IMG/VR virus record: IMGVR_UViG_3300046462_000954
Span: 1 to 38,838 of that record
Direction: 5' to 3' (one strand)
Length of the DNA: 38,838 nucleotides
Source of the DNA: a virus
Shown: positions 30,429-37,187 of the stretch, piece after piece
Position numbering within the stretch: the stretch's first letter is position 1
Layout of the letters: each line of letters opens with the position of its first letter
Position numbers and translations under genes: made by a program
Notes under the pieces: model-generated
Databases searched by the model: none
What the model was told of the DNA's origin: nothing
What the model saw: only the letters and a program-made list of their open reading frames with translations

Positions 30429-30662
30429 TTATTCTTCATTGGAATCAAATTGATATTTATTTTCTTCATAAATTTCATATGCTTGTAGGTATATCCCCTT
30501 TACTTCTTCGTCTGTAAATATATCGCCGGAGAGAACGCGGACAGTAAAAAACTGCATCGCCAATATCACAACGACATCTTCAATCTCATTACCTGATAAA
30601 ACATCAAAAAGTTTCCTGGAGAGTTCGTTTGCTTCCTTTCTTATTTTAGTGTTTTTGCTCAA
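30429..30662 (-). CDS. Small acidic helical protein, tandem paralogue (TTG start)
   Basis: A 77-residue protein beginning at a TTG with AGAGGTAG upstream. RKEANELSRKLFDVLSGNEI and AMQFFTVRVLSGDIFTDEEV are nearly the same as in the next gene. The two are recent tandem duplicates. Function unknown. Confidence 0.5.
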   Translation of the reverse strand: MSKNTKIRKEANELSRKLFDVLSGNEIEDVVVILAMQFFTVRVLSGDIFTDEEVKGIYLQAYEIYEENKYQFDSNEE

Positions 30663-30663
30663 G

Positions 30664-30813
30664 CTACCTCTTTTTTTTCTTTTTTGACTTCCCCGCTTTA
30701 CTCATTGCTATCGCTATAGCTTGCTTCTCAGGAACCCCAGAATTTCTTTCCCGACGGATGTTCTCTGATATCCCTTTCTTGCTCTTTGCTTTTTCTCCTG
30801 AAATTAATGGCAT
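30664..30813 (-). CDS. DUF6496-like small basic protein
   Basis: A 49-residue protein: MPLISGEKAKSKKGISENIR, RERNSGVPEKQAIAIAMSKA and a Lys-rich end. The pattern K-x2-IS-NI-x-E...G-P-KQA-AIA-S is widespread in phages and plasmids (DUF6496). Its role is unknown; high basicity suggests nucleic-acid binding. An earlier start in this frame lacks a site and overlaps the next gene. Confidence 0.6.
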   Translation of the reverse strand: MPLISGEKAKSKKGISENIRRERNSGVPEKQAIAIAMSKAGKSKKKKKR

Positions 30814-30820
30814 ACTATCC

Positions 30821-31087
30821 CTACTGTGGCTCAGAATTTCTGATATTTTTGTTGAAAAGATAATTTTTAAATATATCATCTAGATATATTTTTATTTGAT
30901 CATCAGAGTTATTTGAAAGCAATAAAATATGAATGAGTAGCATCTGAGCAGTATCGCAACTTTGGTAGATTGTAAAATTTGCTAGTTTAAGGTCATTGCA
31001 AATTTTTTCCATGACCTCATTCATTCTGATCCGCATCTTGATTTTTTCTTTTTCTTCTTTGGAATTTTTTCTTTTTTTCTCTTTCAT
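30821..31087 (-). CDS. Small helical protein, family member
   Basis: An 88-residue protein with a Lys/Glu-rich N-terminus (KKRKNSKEEKEKIKMRIRMN), then AQMLLIHILLLSNNSDDQIK and a YLDDIFKNYLFNKNIRN end. It is a paralogue of the protein at 29699-29962 and, more distantly, of the pair at 30151-30662. GGAGG precedes the ATG; it overlaps the RusA stop. Confidence 0.5.
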   Translation of the reverse strand: MKEKKRKNSKEEKEKIKMRIRMNEVMEKICNDLKLANFTIYQSCDTAQMLLIHILLLSNNSDDQIKIYLDDIFKNYLFNKNIRNSEPQ

Positions 31088-31088
31088 C

Positions 31089-31505
31089 TCAGTCCTCCAA
31101 TTCTTCTACATGTATAATAACTTTAGGAAAAAAAGAGTAGTATTTTTCAGCAGATATTTTACAGACTATATTGTCGTCCACAAGGACGGTGTTGACCATA
31201 GCGTCTTCGATATGTTTAATGTAGTTTGTTGTGTCGGGCCGTTTAGAGCAGTAAACTTTCTTCCCATTTCGAATTGCTTGTTGTAAAGATTTTGGAAGTG
31301 ATTTGGGAATTGGAACCTCGAATTGAAAATCGACGCGCACTTTGCTATTAAACAAAGGGACGGGGGAAGGGGTATTATGCTGCAATTTGAGTTGATGCTG
31401 GGATCTTCTTTTCTCTTTATATCTTGGGTTAAATGATCTCTTACCAAATCCTTGATGCGATTTCCAACTGATGGGAATACCGGGCAATTCATATGTTTTC
31501 CTCAT
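31089..31505 (-). CDS. rusA: RusA-like Holliday junction resolvase
   Basis: A 138-residue nuclease with PGIPISWKSHQGFGKRSFNP at the start and the RusA active-site block RPDTTNYIKHIEDAM (residues 89-103), followed by VDD at 109-111. Asp 91, 101, 110 and 111 are the expected metal ligands, with Asn94 and Lys97 in the usual places. It cuts four-way junctions made during recombination or branched replication. It overlaps the Cro-like gene by 17 nt and so is probably early. With ERF and YqaJ on the opposite strand it completes a recombination set. Confidence 0.8.
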   Translation of the reverse strand: MRKTYELPGIPISWKSHQGFGKRSFNPRYKEKRRSQHQLKLQHNTPSPVPLFNSKVRVDFQFEVPIPKSLPKSLQQAIRNGKKVYCSKRPDTTNYIKHIEDAMVNTVLVDDNIVCKISAEKYYSFFPKVIIHVEELED

Positions 31506-31728
31506 TTATTTTGACAATTTTACCATTTGGTAATATCCCATATCCCCAATGCGAAATAGGTATTTGATATTTCGTTGCTTTTGCAAGTCTAACAGCAAAT
31601 TTCTTCGATGGAATAGTCTTACCATTTGCCCACGCGTGTACTACGGATGGACTGGTTTTCAGCTTCCTCCCAAGTTCAGTATATGTCAATTCTTTTTCTT
31701 TAATCCAATTTTTTAATAATAGATGCAT
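31489..31728 (-). CDS. Cro/XRE-like helix-turn-helix regulator
   Basis: A 79-residue protein: WIKEKELTYTELGRKLKTSP, SVVHAWANGKTIPSKKFAVR and a C-terminal strand that ends IVKINEENI. It has the XRE helix-turn-helix and the Cro-like wing. The ATG at 31728 gives a leader after the candidate promoter; a TTG 24 nt upstream is less likely. It faces the divergent operon at 31841 and probably represses one or both promoters in the shared intergenic region. No larger repressor was recognised, so a lysogenic switch is not supported. Confidence 0.7.
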   Translation of the reverse strand: MHLLLKNWIKEKELTYTELGRKLKTSPSVVHAWANGKTIPSKKFAVRLAKATKYQIPISHWGYGILPNGKIVKINEENI

Positions 31729-31752
31729 CAAATAATTCTCTTTTATAGACAA

Positions 31753-31840
31753 TACGAAAGAGTGTAAATGGAAAAAAGAAAACTGTAAAGAATGAAGATT
31801 TTGCTAAGAATTGAAAACCTAAAAAATAAGTGATTTATCT
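31753..31840. promoter_or_regulatory. Divergent control region for early operons
   Basis: An 88-nt AT-rich gap between the leftward regulator gene and the rightward ERF operon. On the minus strand TTTACA (31789-31784) and TACACT (31766-31761) are 17 nt apart. A rightward promoter was not clear; TTGAAA (31813-31818) is a possible -35 with no good -10 in range. No clear operator repeat was seen by eye. Confidence 0.4.
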
Positions 31841-32161
31841 ATGAAAAAAGAAAAAAAGATGGACGAAAAAAGAAAACCTCTGGTATCTTCTGATCAGAAT
31901 TTAAGCAAAGAGGTTAAAAAAATGTGGTGGGGAACAGAACCCGATGAATGGGAAACAGAGGAGGACAATAAATTGCATAATCAGTTGATTGAAATATTTG
32001 AAACAGAATATATACCCTTCATGATGCTGTCAGAAGAAGTTCAAGAAGAGTTAGCACACGGTGAATCAGAGAATTCAATTATTGATGAGATTTGGAAAGA
32101 GTTTCCCGAATGGTGCAGAAATTATATAGAAGATCAAAAGGAATTTGGAGTTGCAGAATGA
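31841..32161 (+). CDS. Acidic protein of unknown function, first gene of ERF operon
   Basis: A 106-residue acidic protein: KKMWWGTEPDEWETEEDNKL, EIFETEYIPFMMLSEEVQEE and WKEFPEWCRNYIEDQKEFG. It leads the operon and is coupled to the next gene by ATGA. A second ATG 18 nt downstream could be the start. No family is recognised; the Trp-rich acidic pattern may reflect a protein-binding or inhibitor role. Confidence 0.45.
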   Translation: MKKEKKMDEKRKPLVSSDQNLSKEVKKMWWGTEPDEWETEEDNKLHNQLIEIFETEYIPFMMLSEEVQEELAHGESENSIIDEIWKEFPEWCRNYIEDQKEFGVAE

Positions 32162-32358
32162 ACAACATTACAATTGCAGTTACATTCCCAAGAAATGAAA
32201 TGAGGAATGATATTGGAGATATTTCCAGATGGAGAAATGAGTTTGAAAAACTCTTGACCATCCAAGGAATTGATTACGACATGAACTGGACAGACCAAAA
32301 GTCTAGGATAGAATTTACAGGAATTATTAACGAAGAGGAAGAAAATGAACCAATCTGA
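32158..32358 (+). CDS. Small protein of unknown function in recombination operon
   Basis: A 66-residue protein: MNNITIAVTFPRNEMRNDIG, DISRWRNEFEKLLTIQGIDY and a beta/acidic end. It starts in the ATGA overlap with the upstream gene, with GGAG 9 nt upstream, and overlaps the start of the ERF gene by 14 nt. The order strand-helix-strand suggests a small domain. No known family. Confidence 0.45.
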   Translation: MNNITIAVTFPRNEMRNDIGDISRWRNEFEKLLTIQGIDYDMNWTDQKSRIEFTGIINEEEENEPI

Positions 32359-32968
32359 ATCAATAAACGAGTTATCTACAGCTCTATCAAAAGCTCAGGG
32401 CCAAATGAATCACGCGGTGAAAGACACGACCAATGCTTTCTTCAAGTCAAGTTATGCTGACCTTGCATCTGTTTGGGACGCTGCCCGAGCACCCCTTGTA
32501 ACGAACGGGCTAGCAGTGATACAAACATTAGAAATTGTAAATGACAAACAGGCCCTGACGACAATGCTTACGCATTCTAGTGGGCAGTGGATTAAAAGTA
32601 CAATGTTTCTACCTGTTGTAAAACCCGGATCTCAAGAAGTTGGAAGCTGTATTACTTATTGTCGTCGCTATAGTTTAGCGGCAATCTGCGGTGTTGCACA
32701 GTCCGATGACGATGCAGAATCAGCCATGACATCAATTAGAGAAGATAATAAAAATTCATCTAGATCATTTTTATCAAAAGAACAAAAAACAAAATTAGAT
32801 GAATATATACAAAAGTTTCCAACATCTAATGATGCTTTATGTAGAAAATATCAATTAAAGAACATTCACGATCTTCCAGTAACATATTATGATTATGTAT
32901 GTGCTGAATTTGAAAAAAAATTAAAAGAAATAGAAGAAAGAAAATCAAGGAAAGAAAATGCAAGTTGA
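32345..32968 (+). CDS. erf: ERF-family single-strand annealing recombinase
   Basis: A 207-residue protein. The N-terminal 130 residues show the ERF domain: ELSTALSKAQGQMNHAVKDT, SYADLASVWDAARAPLVTNG, LTTMLTHSSGQWIKS and EVGSCITYCRRYSLAAICGV, then a DDDAE acid patch. This domain forms rings that anneal complementary single strands. The C-terminal part is Lys-rich and helical. It overlaps the YqaJ gene by 11 nt, as in paired exonuclease/annealase systems used for recombination, replication and genome circularisation. Confidence 0.85.
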   Translation: MNQSESINELSTALSKAQGQMNHAVKDTTNAFFKSSYADLASVWDAARAPLVTNGLAVIQTLEIVNDKQALTTMLTHSSGQWIKSTMFLPVVKPGSQEVGSCITYCRRYSLAAICGVAQSDDDAESAMTSIREDNKNSSRSFLSKEQKTKLDEYIQKFPTSNDALCRKYQLKNIHDLPVTYYDYVCAEFEKKLKEIEERKSRKENAS

Positions 32969-33797
32969 ACTTTGGTCACCAGAACATATTGAGCAGAGAA
33001 AAACTCATATAACCGCAACAGATGCGCGAGTGATCATGGGGGTTGATAAGTGGAAGAATGCATATCAACTTTACATGGAAAAGAAAGAGGGGGAGAAGAC
33101 TCCGGATAATGAAGGGATGCGCAGGGGGAGAGAAAGAGAACCTCAGGCTATTGCTCATTATGAAGAAATCAAAGGGGTAAAGGTAAAGGGAAAATGGGTG
33201 ACTAAAGATGGATGGATGGGTGCTACGCTTGATGGGATATCAGAAGACGGGAAGATCATGGTTGAAGTTAAAAATTCTTGCTTAGAAGACCACCAAACAG
33301 CGTTAAACGGTAACATCCCGTTTCATTATTACCCTCAATTGCAATGGCAGATGGAGGTGACAGGATTAGATGAGATGGACTACGTATCGCAAAGGTTAGA
33401 GGATTTTGAACCTATAGTAATAGTCAGAGTGAAAAGAAGTCCGGACTATTGCACCACTATGGTTGCTCTTGCGAAAGAGTTTCATGCAAGATTGTTAGAA
33501 GACAATCCACCGGATCATTTTGACTCTTGGGTTGACCATACTTTTATGGGGATTGAAGACGCTCTCGCATTTTATATGGAGCAAGCTAACGATGCGTCAA
33601 AAAAGGTGAAGGAGTTGAAGGATAAGTTAATTGAAAAGTGTGCAGGAAAGAAAACCTTGGGAAATAAGTTCAAAATCACACCTTTCGAAGTTTCTGGTAG
33701 TGTAAATTATGACGCGATTCCAGAATTACAAGGTGTAGATTTGGAGCAATACCGCAAACCTCACAGAGTTCAATGGAGATTTGACATAAAAAAATAA
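32958..33797 (+). CDS. YqaJ-like viral exonuclease
   Basis: A 279-residue nuclease. RITATDARVIMG-like opening (residues 18-29), RGREREP (56-62), ATLDG (89-93; D92), VEVK (102-105; E103 and K105) and PQLQWQME (126-133) are the conserved residues of the YqaJ PD-(D/E)XK fold. It resects double-strand ends to give single strands for the ERF protein. The C-terminal 80 residues contain a long helix (QANDASKKVKELKDKLIEKC). A strong terminator follows. Confidence 0.85.
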   Translation: MQVELWSPEHIEQRKTHITATDARVIMGVDKWKNAYQLYMEKKEGEKTPDNEGMRRGREREPQAIAHYEEIKGVKVKGKWVTKDGWMGATLDGISEDGKIMVEVKNSCLEDHQTALNGNIPFHYYPQLQWQMEVTGLDEMDYVSQRLEDFEPIVIVRVKRSPDYCTTMVALAKEFHARLLEDNPPDHFDSWVDHTFMGIEDALAFYMEQANDASKKVKELKDKLIEKCAGKKTLGNKFKITPFEVSGSVNYDAIPELQGVDLEQYRKPHRVQWRFDIKK

Positions 33798-33847
33798 AAA
33801 ACTTAACATGAAGGTATTTTCATAAGTTTTTTGATGTTGTTTGAGCT

Positions 33848-33876
33848 GAGGTTGGGAAGTCCCAACCTCTTTTTTT
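33848..33876 (+). terminator. Intrinsic terminator of ERF/YqaJ operon
   Basis: GAGGTTGGG (33848-33856) pairs with CCCAACCTC (33861-33869) around AAGT, a perfect 9-bp stem, followed by seven T (33870-33876). It lies 50 nt beyond the YqaJ stop and just before the stop of the convergent gene at 33875, so it ends rightward transcription before it runs into that gene. Confidence 0.9.
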
Positions 33877-34213
33877 ATGCTTCCCTTCTCAGCATTTCAC
33901 CCAGATCAACCGGACCTATCTCCATCCTATACTTCATATCCTCTGCAAACATGTTTAACCTTATCTCTCTTGGGGAATGTTTTCTATAGCACTTGAATGT
34001 GTAGTCAATCCCCTCAACGTGACATAAGTAATTCAAAAACACTCTCTCTTCTTTTGAGAGAAACGATTTTTTTACCTTTTCGTTCATCACTTGGATGTAC
34101 CCGAACTCTTTCGGTAATTCGTCTAGAGCGTTGTTTCGGTAATGTTTTGAGAGAGCTTTTAGCTTTTTGAGATCTTGCTCATTTTCTCTCCACTCAGTTT
34201 CAAAATTTTCCAT
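33875..34213 (-). CDS. Helical protein of unknown function
   Basis: A 112-residue protein: FETEWRENEQDLKKLKALSK, LPKEFGYIQVMNEKVKKSFL, EERVFLNYLCHVEGIDYTFK and a basic C-terminus (KYRMEIGPVDLGEMLRREA). It is the only leftward gene in this part. No clear ribosome site or promoter was seen. No family recognised. Confidence 0.4.
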   Translation of the reverse strand: MENFETEWRENEQDLKKLKALSKHYRNNALDELPKEFGYIQVMNEKVKKSFLSKEERVFLNYLCHVEGIDYTFKCYRKHSPREIRLNMFAEDMKYRMEIGPVDLGEMLRREA

Positions 34214-34283
34214 ATCTCACCAAATTTATCTGTCTATGAAGTCGATTAAAGAGTTTGCCAGAAAAGAGAATTTGAGAGTAGGG

Positions 34284-34451
34284 TATTAAATGAAAAAGGG
34301 CTCCCCACCAACCATAGTGCGAGCCCCAGAGAATTCGGATGTTCCTCTTAAGAACGTCCGAGATCTTATCTGAAGGGCCAAATTAAGCTCAACGGAAAAG
34401 ATAAATTTAATCTGGGATGGTGGGAAGTTCTTATAAAACAAGGAGCTTTTC
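34284..34451 (+). promoter_or_regulatory. Structured leader of the replication operon
   Basis: A 238-nt gap (34214-34451) ends in this region. A possible -10 (TATTAA, 34284-34289) would start RNA at about 34298. Hairpin A is GGGCTC (34298-34303) with GAGCCC (34321-34326). Hairpin B is CGGATGTTC (34336-34344) with GAACGTCCG (34352-34360) with one G-U pair. The loop of A holds CCCACC (34304-34309), complementary to GGTGGG (34419-34424), which would form a pseudoknot. AAGCTC (34385-34390) can pair with GAGCTT (34443-34448), covering the Shine-Dalgarno AAGGAG. No known riboswitch was recognised. An origin of replication is another possible role. Confidence 0.5.
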
Positions 34452-34709
34452 ATGATCAAAAAAAACCAATTTCCATATATTGACCGTCCTCACATAATCT
34501 TCCCAAGAGATATATTAAAATATGGATGGGAAAAAGCACTCATTTTAGGACATCTATCTCAATGTTTAAACCCGGATGGTACGCTACCTAAAACAAAAGA
34601 TCTTCATACTTTTTTTAAAGTTTTTGACAAAAAAATTTTTTACAAACTTTTAGGGGAGTTAATAGCCGAGGGTGTTCTCGCTGATGATGAGGAATACTCT
34701 CATGAATAA
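34452..34709 (+). CDS. Small winged-helix-like replication-associated protein
   Basis: An 85-residue protein: QFPYIDRPHIIFPRDILKYG, WEKALILGHLSQCLNPDGTL and KKIFYKLLGELIAEGVLADD. The KALILGHLSQ...YKLLGELIAEGVL arrangement resembles the N-terminal winged helix of the next gene (EEAVLIHHFQYW...RYLDSLVEKGVI). A strong AAGGAG precedes the ATG. It may be a partner or a truncated paralogue of the initiator. Overlaps the next gene by 8 nt. Confidence 0.5.
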   Translation: MIKKNQFPYIDRPHIIFPRDILKYGWEKALILGHLSQCLNPDGTLPKTKDLHTFFKVFDKKIFYKLLGELIAEGVLADDEEYSHE

Positions 34710-35649
34710 TTTTTCTTCCTTATCACATTCATATAACGTTGACATATGCTGTCTATATGGCCTAGAAGAAGCTGTTTTGATCCATCATTTTCAATATTGG
34801 ATAAGTCACAATCTAAACTTGAAAAGAAATTTTCATGATGGAAGAACATGGTCATTTCAAACCCACGCAGAAATTAGCGCTCATTTTCCTTATTGGACAC
34901 CGGACAAAATCAGAAGATATCTGGATTCTTTAGTAGAAAAAGGGGTTATTATAAAAGGAAATTTTAACAAAACCCCTTTTGATCGAACTATTTGGTATGC
35001 CTTTAGGGATGAAGAAAAGTTTTTAAGTAACGGTAATTCAAATATTCCTAACGAAAGGCTAATTCGCCAAATCCAACCGGCCGATGAGCCAAATCCAAAC
35101 GTCCAATTGGCCACACCTATACCAGATAATATACCATATACTAAAACAAAAGAGATACCGGCACCTTCGGCGCCCTGTTCCCACCCCGAGGCTGGGAACG
35201 TTTCTCTCCTTTTTTCGGAAGCAATCAAGAAAACCAAACCAGACATCAAAGAACCTGCGTTCATCTCCACTCAAAAAATTTTTGACAAACTGCTCAGGAT
35301 TGATAAGCGTAAAATAGAAATTATAAAAAAATTAATTGAATGGTTACCGACGCATAACTTCTGGAGCACTAAGATACTTTCAGCAGAAAGTTTCAGGAGG
35401 AACTTTGATAAGCTTGAGTTGGAGATGAATCAGAATCGCTCAAAACAGTGTTTAAATGACCCAGGATTGATTAATAAGATTAAAGAGCATGTGCATAGCA
35501 TTCCAACACATAAAGTGATTGTAGGGCAAAATTACGTGGAATTTCCTGAATTTCGAGACGCATACTTCAAAGTTGGTGATCCTAGATTTAAAGAAAATAT
35601 TTCACACCACTTCTATAAAATCGGTTACCCTCTGGAGGAAGACAAATGA
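34702..35649 (+). CDS. Phage replication initiator-like protein (DnaD-like winged helix)
   Basis: A 315-residue protein. Residues 10-115 (DICCLYGLEEAVLIHHFQYW, HDGRTWSFQTHAEISAHFPY, WTPDKIRRYLDSLVEKGVII, then DRTIWYAF) give a winged-helix domain very common in phage replication proteins. A Pro-rich linker follows at about residues 120-185. A C-terminal helical domain has KLIEWLPTHNFWSTKILSAE and FRRNFDKLELEM, the FW-x2-xI-S-x2-FR pattern of the same family. It likely opens the origin and recruits host helicase. The chosen start overlaps the upstream stop with GAGGAA before it. Confidence 0.7.
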   Translation: MNNFSSLSHSYNVDICCLYGLEEAVLIHHFQYWISHNLNLKRNFHDGRTWSFQTHAEISAHFPYWTPDKIRRYLDSLVEKGVIIKGNFNKTPFDRTIWYAFRDEEKFLSNGNSNIPNERLIRQIQPADEPNPNVQLATPIPDNIPYTKTKEIPAPSAPCSHPEAGNVSLLFSEAIKKTKPDIKEPAFISTQKIFDKLLRIDKRKIEIIKKLIEWLPTHNFWSTKILSAESFRRNFDKLELEMNQNRSKQCLNDPGLINKIKEHVHSIPTHKVIVGQNYVEFPEFRDAYFKVGDPRFKENISHHFYKIGYPLEEDK

Positions 35650-35876
35650 AAATAAAAAATTGTATATTTTGTCGCAATCCATGGCAGGATAGAGAATTGG
35701 AGCTATGCTTATGCCCAGACTGTATTCATGCTTTACGATTGCGTCCCAATAGGTATGAAGAAGTTCAGCTCGAACAGTTGATTAAGCTTGGAGATCTTAA
35801 GAAAAATGAAAATCTCGTGGATGCAACAAAGCTGATGTGGGAAGAGGTGAAGAAAATGAGATATGGGAATGTCTAA
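35646..35876 (+). CDS. Small zinc-knuckle protein
   Basis: A 76-residue protein with NCIFCRNPWQDRELELCLCP and a DC pair (C-x2-C ... C-x-C-x2-C), a metal-binding N-terminus, followed by a basic helical tail (EEVQLEQLIKLGDLKKNENL). A strong GGAGG precedes the ATG, which overlaps the initiator stop (ATGA). Coupling to the initiator suggests a helper for replication, but nothing specific. Confidence 0.5.
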   Translation: MKIKNCIFCRNPWQDRELELCLCPDCIHALRLRPNRYEEVQLEQLIKLGDLKKNENLVDATKLMWEEVKKMRYGNV

Positions 35877-35973
35877 AGTACAGATATGGGTGTTGTCAGT
35901 GATAATGTCGATTGTTATAGTTGGTGTAGCATATTTGAAGAGTTTCCTGCTTAGCAGTTTTAACAGCAGGTAG
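35863..35973 (+). CDS. Tiny membrane protein
   Basis: A 36-residue frame with a hydrophobic span (IWVLSVIMSIVIVGVAYLKS) and a Ser-rich end. It overlaps the zinc-knuckle gene by 14 nt in another frame. A second ATG two codons later is an alternative start. No strong ribosome site; modest confidence. Confidence 0.3.
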   Translation: MGMSKVQIWVLSVIMSIVIVGVAYLKSFLLSSFNSR

Positions 35974-36058
35974 AATGGATGTTTAAAAAAATTTATTGTT
36001 ATATAATATATTTTATGTATCCGTTATTGTTGTTCTATTTAATTTGGAAAATGAAAAA

Positions 36059-36208
36059 ATGATTAATGGTAAATTAGTTTTTAAAGATTATTATTTATTT
36101 ATATTATTTTTTTTATATTTTCTTCTTTTAGTGTATGTGATATCATTTAAAACTCATGAAACCAAGGACTTGCCCACAGAATGGGAACTGTGGATAAATG
36201 ACTTTTAA
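36059..36208 (+). CDS. Small membrane protein
   Basis: A 49-residue protein with one strongly hydrophobic segment (YYLFILFFLYFLLLVYVISF) and a polar C-terminal end (KTHETKDLPTEWELWINDF). GGAAAATGAAAAA precedes the ATG. A longer frame using TTG at 35996 is possible. The DNA here is much more AT-rich than the next gene. Confidence 0.4.
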   Translation: MINGKLVFKDYYLFILFFLYFLLLVYVISFKTHETKDLPTEWELWINDF

Positions 36209-36222
36209 AATTGAGATGAGAG

Positions 36223-36843
36223 ATGAGCATTGACGGATTGGGTAGGATTATTGTTGGAAGCGGGCACTTTGTGGAGAAAGCTCCTGGGATTATCGAAATG
36301 ACTCAAAAGGTGGTTGTTGGAGGGGGTCATTTTGTTAATGGGGTACAAGTGTTGGGAGCCGCTGGGGAGCGAGCATCTCAAGCATTAAATGCATCCAGAC
36401 AAGTTCAAGCGTTAGTCGCTCTACCTGCACACGTCCCTGTTGGAGGTGGTCATTTTATTAAACGTTCTATCCCTGTTATGCAATGCTTCGCTGATGCGAA
36501 CGGTAACTTAGTAAACATGGTGCTGTGCGGGGCGCATGAAGATGCTGTGGATCGGGAATGGAACAGACAGTCGAGTTATAACGATCAAAGAAGGTGGGAA
36601 GAAGAGATACAAAAACAACAACAGGAAGCAGAGAAGTTTAGAAGATATTCTGCTTGGAGAGACCATCATGAAAGTCAATTTAAAAAGCTGGAAAAGATGG
36701 GATGGAACACAGCTCAAGCTATCGGATGGGGGATGTCTGGAGACTATGGGGCTATGTTGGAGAAGTGTGTGGATGCTGGTATGGATTTAGCTGAGATAAC
36801 TTTGGAAAGTTTAAGATGGTCTTTTGAACATGCGGGTAAATAA
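36223..36843 (+). CDS. Unknown protein with three G(S/G)GHF motifs
   Basis: A 206-residue protein. IIVGSGHFVEKAPG, VVVGGGHFVNGVQV and PVGGGHFIKRSIPV occur at about residues 9, 31 and 73, each followed by a hydrophobic and basic or small stretch. Residues about 105-150 form a charged Gln-rich helix (RWEEEIQKQQQEAEKFRRYS), and the C-terminus is helical (MDLAEITLESLRWSFEHAGK). The DNA is visibly more G/C-rich than the flanking 35990-36210 and 36845-36970, which may indicate separate origin. A GAGATGAGAG site precedes the ATG. No known family fits, and function is unknown. Confidence 0.55.
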   Translation: MSIDGLGRIIVGSGHFVEKAPGIIEMTQKVVVGGGHFVNGVQVLGAAGERASQALNASRQVQALVALPAHVPVGGGHFIKRSIPVMQCFADANGNLVNMVLCGAHEDAVDREWNRQSSYNDQRRWEEEIQKQQQEAEKFRRYSAWRDHHESQFKKLEKMGWNTAQAIGWGMSGDYGAMLEKCVDAGMDLAEITLESLRWSFEHAGK

Positions 36844-36968
36844 TGATTATTTCATTAGCTCATGTGATGACATATAATTTAAACCATTCTTCACGAACAA
36901 CGATAACTGGTATATTTATATTGTTTATTGCATCTATCTTTATATATTTTAGATTTAAGGATTTATAA
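36843..36968 (+). CDS. Tiny membrane protein
   Basis: A 41-residue frame starting in a TAATG overlap with the preceding gene, with one span (TGIFILFIASIFIYFRF) and a polar N-terminal part. No separate ribosome site is needed if translation is coupled. The AT-rich DNA makes chance possible, so the call is tentative. Confidence 0.3.
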   Translation: MIISLAHVMTYNLNHSSRTTITGIFILFIASIFIYFRFKDL

Positions 36969-36972
36969 ATCA

Positions 36973-37158
36973 TCAATAATCTTTATAACAATCAATTATA
37001 AATATTCTTGGTGGATGGGAAGGGTTTTGATAAGGACATGAAGTATCTGCCTCAATCCTATCTAATATTTTTATCACCCCGGTTTCTTCGTCTTCATGAT
37101 ATGGGATTGAGAATGGGACGCAGGAAAAGAGGATAGTTAAGAAAATAAAGTATTTCAT
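36973..37158 (-). CDS. Small predicted lipoprotein or secreted protein
   Basis: A 61-residue protein starting MKYFIFLTILFSCVPFSIPY. A basic residue is followed by a hydrophobic core and LFSC, which resembles a lipobox with Cys at residue 13; cleavage could give a short lipoprotein with two later Cys (SCPYQNPSHPPRIFIIDCYK). Small lipoproteins in phages can be outer spanins or exclusion factors; neither can be shown. The start with an in-frame hydrophobic N-terminus was chosen; a longer frame exists 48 nt upstream, partly overlapping the convergent cassette. Confidence 0.45.
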   Translation of the reverse strand: MKYFIFLTILFSCVPFSIPYHEDEETGVIKILDRIEADTSCPYQNPSHPPRIFIIDCYKDY

Positions 37159-37187
37159 ATATTCTTTAGCATAAAAAAAGAGAGAGA

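Noticed and set aside
34298-34400. tRNA-like sequence in the leader
   Set aside because: The stem lengths and order do not form an acceptor, anticodon and T arm; no T-loop consensus is present.
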